A program made the position numbers and the translations under genes. DNA of 6,197 nt from Clostridiales bacterium (GTDB taxonomy: Bacteria; Bacillota; Clostridia; Oscillospirales; Ruminococcaceae): the NCBI GenBank assembly GCA_012800685.1, contig JAAZIT010000235.1:1-6197 (forward strand). Reading direction: 5' to 3'. The first letter of the stretch is position 1. The number at the start of each line of letters is the position of its first letter. Below the pieces are notes generated by a model that was not told the DNA's origin, made no database searches, and was given only the letters and a program-made list of their open reading frames with translations. Positions 1 to 4,934 of the stretch are shown here, piece after piece.

Positions 1-606
1 CATCAGTATGACTTTGATACAGCTACAGTTCTTGGATTCCTTCGCAAGTTTGGTCTTGACAAGGATTTTAAGATGAACATTGAAGCTAACCATGCAACAC
101 TCGCTATGCACACATTCCAACATGAGCTAAGAGTTGCTAGAGACAATGACGTTTTTGGTTCAATTGACGCTAATCAAGGTGATACACTTCTAGGCTGGGA
201 TACCGACCAATTCCCAACAAACGTATATGACACAGCTCTTTGTATGTATGAAGTTCTTAAGGCTGGTGGTTTTACAAATGGTGGTCTTAACTTTGACTCA
301 AAGGCTAGACGTGGTTCTTACACTCCTGAGGATATTTTCCTAAGCTATATTGCCGGTATGGACGCATTCGCTCTAGGACTAAGAATTGCTGACAAAATGA
401 TTGTTGACGGAAGACTTGATAAATTCGTTGATGATAGATATTCATCTTGGAACGTTGGAATTGGTGCTGACATTATTGCCGGCAAGGTTTCAATGGCTGA
501 CCTCGAAAAATACGCTCTTGAAAAGGGCGAGGTTGTTGACAGTCTTTCAAGTGGACGTCAAGAGCTTTTAGAATCTATAATGAACAACATTATGTTCAGT
601 CTTTAA
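1..606 (+). CDS. xylA: Xylose isomerase, C-terminal part (5' end outside window)
   Basis: Converts D-xylose to D-xylulose in the cytoplasm, the first step of isomerase-type xylose use; the enzyme needs two divalent metal ions. The frame is open from base 1 and ends at TAA 604-606, giving 201 visible residues; the Met codon at 73 is internal. Family motifs are clear: IEANHATLA (residues 27-35), [19 protein letters not shown] and [11 protein letters not shown]. Metal ligands, by spacing against E. coli XylA, are E28, H31, D56, D67, D69 and D99 (E. coli E268, H271, D296, D307, D309, D339). The spacing fits exactly, so about 240 N-terminal residues are missing, including the catalytic His and the first Glu ligand. 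The ANQGD style is that of long class II clostridial isomerases. It lies upstream of xylB in the same direction, separated by a hairpin, a promoter and a small membrane gene. Identity is near certain. Confidence 0.97.
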   Translation, partial: HQYDFDTATVLGFLRKFGLDKDFKMNIEANHATLAMHTFQHELRVARDNDVFGSIDANQGDTLLGWDTDQFPTNVYDTALCMYEVLKAGGFTNGGLNFDSKARRGSYTPEDIFLSYIAGMDAFALGLRIADKMIVDGRLDKFVDDRYSSWNVGIGADIIAGKVSMADLEKYALEKGEVVDSLSSGRQELLESIMNNIMFSL

Positions 607-617
607 TTAAAATATTT

Positions 618-649
618 ATGGGCGAATCGTTTTTTAACCTTTCGCCCAT
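618..649 (+). terminator. Probable terminator hairpin after xylA
   Basis: A perfect 9-bp inverted repeat (ATGGGCGAA at 618-626, TTCGCCCAT at 641-649) encloses a 14-base loop, starting 11 bases after the xylA stop. The stem is GC-rich for this genome, but only two T residues follow at once, so termination may be partial and some xylA transcripts may read on into the next genes. Confidence 0.6.
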
Positions 650-674
650 TTGTATAGCTAAATTTAAAAAGCCT

Positions 675-703
675 TGCTCAAGCCCCTAAAATGATGTATA
701 ATT
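675..703 (+). promoter_or_regulatory. Sigma-A-type promoter for the small membrane gene and xylB
   Basis: A -35 candidate TTGCTC (675-680) and a perfect -10 TATAAT (698-703) are separated by exactly 17 bases. Transcription would start near 710, leaving a leader of about 30 bases before the ATG at 739. The site lies just after the xylA hairpin, which supports a separate transcription unit for the two genes that follow. I saw no convincing XylR operator or catabolite (cre) site next to it. Confidence 0.65.
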
Positions 704-738
704 GTATGTAACATTTATATATAAAAAGGAGCAATTTT

Positions 739-996
739 ATGAAAAAGAAAACCACCTCAATTATATGCATAACGGCATTAATTGTAAGTACAGCTTTAAA
801 CATCATCTCTATATTTGTAAATATTTATAGTCTTGTGACAGTGATTCCTTTCGCAATATCATGTGCACTATTCGTTTATAGGGGATTTATCGGACAAGAG
901 GGATACAGCAAAAAAGAGAAAATGGAGACTTATATTGTTTATTTAATAGGTTTAGTTTGGGTTGTAACATTCTTTTTATATATAAAGTATAACTAG
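739..996 (+). CDS. Small membrane protein of unknown function (85 aa)
   Basis: I do not recognise this protein. It begins with a lysine cluster (KKK, residues 2-4) and has three hydrophobic stretches that read as membrane helices at about 7-29, 31-48 and 64-82. They are separated by a short polar loop rich in Lys, Glu and Gly (about 52-63). No cysteine pair, catalytic motif or cleavable signal peptide is evident. The start is well supported: AAGGAG at 726-731 lies 7 bases before the ATG, and a good promoter lies just upstream. It sits between xylA and xylB on the same strand, 47 bases before xylB and with no hairpin between them, so it is probably co-transcribed with xylB. A link to xylose uptake or use is possible by position only; it is far too small to be a sugar transporter itself. 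Confidence 0.75.
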   Translation: MKKKTTSIICITALIVSTALNIISIFVNIYSLVTVIPFAISCALFVYRGFIGQEGYSKKEKMETYIVYLIGLVWVVTFFLYIKYN

Positions 997-1043
997 GTTT
1001 TTTAGCATTTATAAAAAATATTATTTCGAAAGGAATTAGAATT

Positions 1044-2567
1044 ATGGCATATATTATCGGAGTTGACTGTGGAACAAGCGGTACTAAAACCGTACTTTTT
1101 GACGAGCTTGGTACAGTGATTGCTTCTCACACAATAGAGTACCCAATGTATCAACCTAAAAACGGATACGCAGAGCAAGATCCCTCTGACTGGGCTGATG
1201 CAATGATTAACACAATAAAAGCTGTTATGGCTAAAAGTGGAGTAAACAAGGCTGATGTAAAGGGTATCGGGATATCTGGGCAAATGCACGGACTTGTTAT
1301 GCTTGATAAAAACGACGAGGTTTTAAGAAAATCTATAATTTGGTGCGACCAGCGTACAGCTAAAGAAGTAGATGAAATGAATCAAAAGCTTGGAGAGAAA
1401 AAGCTTATTGAAATAACTGCAAATCCTGCTTTAACAGGCTGGACAGCAGCAAAAATACTTTGGGTTAAAAATAACGAGCCTGAAATATTTGAAAAATGCA
1501 GGCACATTCTTTTGCCTAAGGATTATCTAAGACTTATTCTAACTGGCGAATATGCAACAGAGGTTTCTGATGCTTCAGGTATGCAGCTTCTTGATGTTGC
1601 TAACCGTTGCTGGAGCAAAGAGGTTTGTGACACATTGGGAATTGACATGAGCGTTCTTGGAAAGGTTTATGAATCATGCGAAATAACCGGTGGAGTTACA
1701 AAGTCAATGGCTGACATACTCGGTCTTTGCGAGGGTACAATAGTTGTTGGTGGAGCTGGTGATAATGCAGCGGCAGCAGTTGGCACTGGAGTTGTTGAGG
1801 ACGGAAAAGCTTTTACAACAATTGGTACATCTGGGGTTGTATTTGCTCACACCTCTGAAATTTCAATTGACGCTAAGGGTAGAGTTCACACCTGCTGTGC
1901 GGCAGTTCCTAATTCATGGCACGTTATGGGTGTAACTCAAGGCGCTGGACTTTCTCTAAAATGGTTTAGAGATAACTTCTGCAATGCTGAAAAAGAAACA
2001 GCCTCTTTAATGGGGGTTGACGAATATTATTTAATGGACAAACAGGCTGAAACTGTTCAAATTGGTGCAAATAGACTTCTTTATCTTCCATATTTAATGG
2101 GAGAGAGAACTCCTCACCTCGACCCTGATGCTCGTGGAGTTTTCTTTGGACTTTCTGCAATGCACTCTAAAAAAGATATGCTTAGAGCAGTATTAGAGGG
2201 AGTTTCATATTCACTTCGTGACTGCGTAGAGGTGTTTAAAGAAATGAATATTAGCGTTTCCGACATGATGGCTTGTGGTGGTGGTGGAACTTCACCATTA
2301 TGGCGTTCAATGCTTGCCGACCTTTACAACTGTCCAGTTAAAACTGTTGCCTCAAAAGAAGGACCTGCACTGGGAGTTGCACTTCTTGCATCAGTTGGTG
2401 CTGGAATTTATTCAAGTGTTCCAGAGGCCTGTGGAGCAGTTATTAAAACAGACAAAACACAAGAGCCTATTGCAGAAAATGTTCCAGAATACGAAAAGTT
2501 CTACAATCTTTACACTGAAATATATCCTGCACTTAAAGCTCAATTTAAAAAATTAGCACAACTATAA
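1044..2567 (+). CDS. xylB: Xylulokinase
   Basis: Phosphorylates D-xylulose with ATP to D-xylulose-5-phosphate, the second step of xylose catabolism, in the cytoplasm. It is a complete FGGY-family kinase of 507 residues, a normal length. The N-terminal actin-like domain opens with the phosphate-binding GVDCGTSGTK (6-15). The xylulokinase signature GISGQMHGLV (76-85) and WCDQRT (100-105) follow, with NPALTGWTAAKILW at 127-140. The catalytic base is expected to be D240 in GGAGDNAAAA, followed by the second phosphate loop TTIGTSGVV (258-266). The C-terminal domain has YLMGERTPHLDPDARG (350-365) and the ATP-site ACGGGGTSPLW (410-420). The start is set by AAAGGAA at 1029-1034, 9 bases before the ATG. 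The SGQMHGLV and GERTPH motifs favour xylulokinase over glycerol or gluconate kinase, as does the xylA neighbour. Confidence 0.97.
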   Translation: MAYIIGVDCGTSGTKTVLFDELGTVIASHTIEYPMYQPKNGYAEQDPSDWADAMINTIKAVMAKSGVNKADVKGIGISGQMHGLVMLDKNDEVLRKSIIWCDQRTAKEVDEMNQKLGEKKLIEITANPALTGWTAAKILWVKNNEPEIFEKCRHILLPKDYLRLILTGEYATEVSDASGMQLLDVANRCWSKEVCDTLGIDMSVLGKVYESCEITGGVTKSMADILGLCEGTIVVGGAGDNAAAAVGTGVVEDGKAFTTIGTSGVVFAHTSEISIDAKGRVHTCCAAVPNSWHVMGVTQGAGLSLKWFRDNFCNAEKETASLMGVDEYYLMDKQAETVQIGANRLLYLPYLMGERTPHLDPDARGVFFGLSAMHSKKDMLRAVLEGVSYSLRDCVEVFKEMNISVSDMMACGGGGTSPLWRSMLADLYNCPVKTVASKEGPALGVALLASVGAGIYSSVPEACGAVIKTDKTQEPIAENVPEYEKFYNLYTEIYPALKAQFKKLAQL

Positions 2568-2572
2568 TTTTA

Positions 2573-2603
2573 AAAAGTCTGTCATTTTTTTGGCAGACTT
2601 TTA
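2573..2603 (+). terminator. Strong intrinsic terminator of xylB
   Basis: The arms AAAAGTCTGTC (2573-2583) and GGCAGACTTTT (2592-2602) form an 11-bp stem with one G-U pair around an 8-base loop. The stem begins 6 bases after the xylB stop and its 3' arm ends in four T residues. It closes the xyl unit. Confidence 0.85.
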
Positions 2604-2632
2604 TTAAAATATTTTTAAATCACTATTATAAT
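2604..2632 (+). promoter_or_regulatory. Candidate promoter for the orphan RNA region
   Basis: TTAAAA (2604-2609) and a perfect TATAAT (2627-2632) are spaced by 17 bases, directly behind the xylB terminator. The region is almost pure A/T, so a chance match is quite possible. A rival is the perfect -35 TTGACA at 2713-2718, but its best-spaced -10 (TATTGC, 2735-2740, 16-base gap) is poor. Confidence 0.35.
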
Positions 2633-2638
2633 AAATAT

Positions 2639-2863
2639 TACTGGCAATCTATTTTACAACGAATATATTAAGAAAACATGTGAAAACTATAAAAAGGGTT
2701 ACGATATAAAAATTGACAGTTTTACCTTAATTATTATTGCCTGTCCTTTACTAGATTTATGGGTTAGCTTGATGACGCTCTTTGTCTAGGTTATGACAGC
2801 AGGCTTTAGGAATAAAATTACATAAAAGTGTTAACTAAAGGGCAGTTTTTTCTGCCCTTTTTT
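2639..2863 (+). ncRNA. Putative structured RNA or attenuator leader, unidentified
   Basis: About 230 bases between the xylB terminator and a second strong terminator contain no credible ORF; the longest ATG frame near the end codes 10 residues and has no ribosome binding site. The 5' end is uncertain, and the coordinates assume the candidate promoter just upstream. Visible pairings include CTAGA (2751-2755) with TCTAG (2785-2789), GCCTG (2739-2743) with CAGGC (2800-2804), and CTGTC (2741-2745) with GACAG at either 2715-2719 or 2795-2799. CUGUCCUUUA (2741-2750) can also pair over 10 bp, one of them G-U, with UAAAGGGCAG (2836-2845), the 5' arm of the terminator. It may be a free small RNA or a riboswitch-like leader of cls. 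I compared it by eye with the common riboswitch, SRP RNA, 6S and T-box signatures and recognised none. Confidence 0.45.
2837..2863 (+). terminator. Strong intrinsic terminator with no gene before it
   Basis: A perfect 9-bp stem (AAAGGGCAG at 2837-2845, CTGCCCTTT at 2852-2860) has a T6 loop and an unbroken run of six T residues (2858-2863). It is one of the best terminators in the window, yet no protein gene ends upstream since xylB, which already has its own terminator. It therefore implies a separate transcript ending here, or an attenuator ahead of cls. Confidence 0.88.
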
Positions 2864-2876
2864 GTATAATGTATGG

Positions 2877-2905
2877 TTGAAAACAAACTCTATTTATGCT
2901 ATAAT
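2877..2905 (+). promoter_or_regulatory. Near-consensus promoter of cls
   Basis: TTGAAA (2877-2882), a 17-base spacer and TATAAT (2900-2905) preceded by TGC (an extended -10) make this the best promoter in the window. Transcription should begin near 2911-2913. Because this is downstream of the preceding terminator, cls can be expressed independently of the RNA region. Confidence 0.85.
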
Positions 2906-2931
2906 TGGAACATGCCAGAAATTTACAGAAC

Positions 2932-2935
2932 GGAG
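2932..2935 (+). promoter_or_regulatory. Ribosome binding site that fixes the TTG start of cls
   Basis: GGAG, within ACGGAGAA, lies 7 bases before the TTG codon at 2943. No such site precedes the upstream in-frame TTG at 2862, which also lies inside the terminator tail and before the promoter. Confidence 0.8.
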
Positions 2936-2942
2936 AAATACT

Positions 2943-4502
2943 TTGGAAAAGTTTTTACGCAAAGCAAAAAGATTTATTAAATACATTTTCAGTAGAAAAG
3001 CTGCAATTTTTCTACTTTTAATCATTCAAGCATTGATTTTAATTATTACATTTACTATGCTGACGGAATATTACAAGGTTATAAATTTAGTATTTATGGC
3101 TCTTGGAATAGTTCTTTTGTGCTATTTAATTAACACTGATCTTAATCCCGCTTACAAAATTGCTTGGATTGTTCCTTTATTAATATTTCCTGTATTTACG
3201 GCTATGCTCTATTTTTTTCTCAAACTTCAGGTTGGAATTCAGGTTTTGAAAAAAAGTCATCAAGAGAAAATTAAAGAAACAAAGCCCTTAATCAAAGCCT
3301 CAGATGAGCTTATGGAAGAGATTAAAATGACCTCGCCAGATCTTTCAAAGCTTACCCATTATATGTGGGAGCATGGGAATTATTCTATATATAAAAACTC
3401 AACTGTCGATTACTACAGATGTGGTGAAGAAAAGTTTGCGGCTTTAAAAGAGGAGCTTAGAAAGGCAGAACGCTTTATATTTATAGAGTATTTTATTATT
3501 GATGAGGGGCAAATGTGGACGGAAATTCTTGAAATACTAACTCAAAAGGTTGTCGAGGGAGTTGACGTTCGAGTTCTTTATGATGGATTTGGAAGTCAAA
3601 TGAAGCTTCCTGACAACTATGATAAAGAGATTTTAAAGCGTGGTATCAAGTGTAAGATTTTCAACAAGTTTAGACCCTTTCTTTCAAGCTCACAAAACAA
3701 CCGTGACCACAGAAAAATTGTTGTTGTTGACGGAATGGTGGCTTTCACAGGGGGAATTAACCTAGCTGACGAATATATAAATAAGAGAAAACGTTTTGGA
3801 TATTGGAAGGATACAGCAATTAAAGTTAGTGGTGAAGCTGTTTGGAGCTTCACTATAATGTTTCTACAGCTTTGGGAACTTGACGAGCCTAATTGCAATA
3901 CAGATTATGAGAGTCTAAAGCCGCATTACAAGCATATTGAATGCTTTGAATCAGATGGTTATGTTCTCCCCTACGGAGACTCACCTGTTGATAATGAAAA
4001 TGTTGGAAAGCTTGTTTATATGGATATTTTAAACAATGCTAAGGATTATGTTTACATTATGACTCCATATTTAGTTATTGACAATGAAATGGCTACTGCT
4101 CTTGGATATGCTGCAAAGTGTGGAGTTGATGTTCGAATTATGACACCATCTTACCCTGACAAGTGGTATGTACATTTTATTGGACAAGCTAGTTACAAAA
4201 GTCTTTTAAAAATGGGTGTAAAAATATACGAATATTCACCAGGATTTATGCACGCAAAAAGCTTTGTCTCCGATGATACAACCGCTGTTGTTGGAACAAT
4301 AAATCTTGATTTCAGAAGCTTATATCTTCACTTTGAGTGTGCAGCTTATATGTATCAAAACTCCGCTGTAATGGACGTTAAGCAGGATTTCTTAGATTGT
4401 CAAGATCAATGCGTAGAGGTCGATTTTAAGTTTTGTAAAAAGCGTCCTCTTTACAAAAAAATTATTGGTTCAATACTTAAGGTTTTTGGTCCATTAGTTT
4501 AA
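2943..4502 (+). CDS. cls: Cardiolipin synthase (phospholipase D family)
   Basis: Joins phosphatidylglycerol units to make cardiolipin and glycerol at the cytoplasmic membrane. From the TTG start the protein has 519 residues, normal for Firmicute Cls. Three hydrophobic helices lie at about 20-40, 45-63 and 74-93. Two phospholipase D domains follow, each with an intact HxKxxxxD motif: H256-K258-D263 in HRKIVVVDG, and H437-K439-D444 in HAKSFVSDD. Each is followed by the expected Gly-Asn block (FTGGINLADEY; VVGTINLDFRS). The frame stays open upstream to a TTG at 2862, but that start would precede the promoter at 2877-2905 and add 27 residues with no family likeness, so 2943 with GGAG 7 bases ahead is chosen. 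The gene has its own promoter and converges with the minus-strand acp gene. The membrane helices and paired HKD domains favour Cls over other phospholipase D enzymes. Confidence 0.95.
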   Translation: MEKFLRKAKRFIKYIFSRKAAIFLLLIIQALILIITFTMLTEYYKVINLVFMALGIVLLCYLINTDLNPAYKIAWIVPLLIFPVFTAMLYFFLKLQVGIQVLKKSHQEKIKETKPLIKASDELMEEIKMTSPDLSKLTHYMWEHGNYSIYKNSTVDYYRCGEEKFAALKEELRKAERFIFIEYFIIDEGQMWTEILEILTQKVVEGVDVRVLYDGFGSQMKLPDNYDKEILKRGIKCKIFNKFRPFLSSSQNNRDHRKIVVVDGMVAFTGGINLADEYINKRKRFGYWKDTAIKVSGEAVWSFTIMFLQLWELDEPNCNTDYESLKPHYKHIECFESDGYVLPYGDSPVDNENVGKLVYMDILNNAKDYVYIMTPYLVIDNEMATALGYAAKCGVDVRIMTPSYPDKWYVHFIGQASYKSLLKMGVKIYEYSPGFMHAKSFVSDDTTAVVGTINLDFRSLYLHFECAAYMYQNSAVMDVKQDFLDCQDQCVEVDFKFCKKRPLYKKIIGSILKVFGPLV

Positions 4503-4565
4503 GAGTATAATATATTTGATTTTATTAGAATTGCATTACAAATAATAACTACTAATAAAAGCTAA

Positions 4566-4605
4566 AAAGTCTTCCTCTCTTTCGAGAAGAAGACTTTATT
4601 TTTTT
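4566..4605. terminator. Bidirectional terminator between cls and acp
   Basis: The arms AAAGTCTTC (4566-4574) and GAAGACTTT (4589-4597) pair perfectly. Inside them TCTC pairs with GAGA around a TTTC loop after one C-A mismatch, giving a 14-position stem. ATTTTTTT follows on the + strand; on the - strand the stem is followed by TTTTTAGCTTTTATT. An outer GCTAAAA / TTTTAGC pair (4561-4567, 4608-4614) extends the symmetry. It serves cls from the left and acp from the right, ending within 5 bases of the acp stop. Confidence 0.85.
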
Positions 4606-4609
4606 GCTT

Positions 4610-4849
4610 TTAGCCACGTTCAGCAATAATATTTGCCATTTCTCCAACATTTTTCATTGAAGAAACTTCAAACATTTTAAATCTAATTTTAAATTCTGAT
4701 TCAACCGCTCCAACAAGAGTAATATGCTCCATGCTATCCCAATCCTCAATGTCATCTGCTGTTGTTTCGTCGTTAATTTCAATTGTATCATCGTCAAAAA
4801 CATCTCTAAACACTTCTGTTAGTCTTTCGTAAATCTCGCCTTTTGTCAT
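4610..4849 (-). CDS. Acyl carrier protein, partner of the FkbH-like protein
   Basis: A 79-residue acidic carrier protein of typical length for the family. The phosphopantetheine attachment site is S39 in the WDSMEHI motif (D38-S39-M40), at the start of the predicted second helix; the Asp-Ser-Met/Leu core is diagnostic. It would carry a thioester-bound acyl group on a 4'-phosphopantetheine arm added by a separate transferase. The W-D-S-M/L form is common in carriers encoded next to FkbH proteins, and here the FkbH-like gene lies 85 bases upstream on the same strand. That makes a dedicated carrier more likely than the housekeeping fatty-acid ACP. The start is supported by GAGGTG (plus-strand 4858-4863), 8 bases before the ATG. 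A TATAAT lies on the minus strand (4908-4913) but without a fair -35, so co-transcription with the upstream gene is likelier. DltC-type carriers are an alternative, but no dlt genes are visible. Confidence 0.9.
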   Translation of the reverse strand: MTKGEIYERLTEVFRDVFDDDTIEINDETTADDIEDWDSMEHITLVGAVESEFKIRFKMFEVSSMKNVGEMANIIAERG

Positions 4850-4892
4850 TCCTTAAGCACCTCATTCTATAGTTATAATTTTATTTTTAAAA

Positions 4893-4934
4893 TAGTTAAT
4901 AGTTACCATTATACAGTTACCACTTACTAATAAC
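4893..4934. repeat. Degenerate 7-base tandem repeat between the FkbH-like gene and acp
   Basis: Read in heptads from 4893, this 42-base stretch gives six units resembling YAGTTAC (plus strand). Two exact copies of AGTTACCA stand 14 bases apart (4901-4908, 4915-4922). It ends exactly at the FkbH-like gene's stop codon and fills half the gap before acp. The units are AT-rich and imperfect, so this may be slippage debris or a protein-binding array. Confidence 0.5.

Noticed and set aside
1002..1289. Minus-strand open frame of 95 codons over the start of xylB
   Set aside because: It lies opposite the certain xylB coding sequence, has a low-complexity Cys/Ser/His-rich product and no family likeness; it is a shadow frame.
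2713..2740. Perfect TTGACA -35 as the promoter of the orphan RNA
   Set aside because: No good -10 sits at 16-18 bases (best is TATTGC at 16; TATTAT is only 13 away), and a start near 2747 would remove the CTGTC strand that makes the structure interesting. Kept only as a rival possibility.
2794..2826. Ten-codon reading frame from ATG 2794 (MTAGFRNKIT) as a leader peptide
   Set aside because: There is no ribosome binding site at the right distance, and it has no run of a regulatory amino acid.
3617..3898. Minus-strand 93-codon frame inside cls
   Set aside because: It overlaps the first HKD domain of cls and encodes nothing recognisable.
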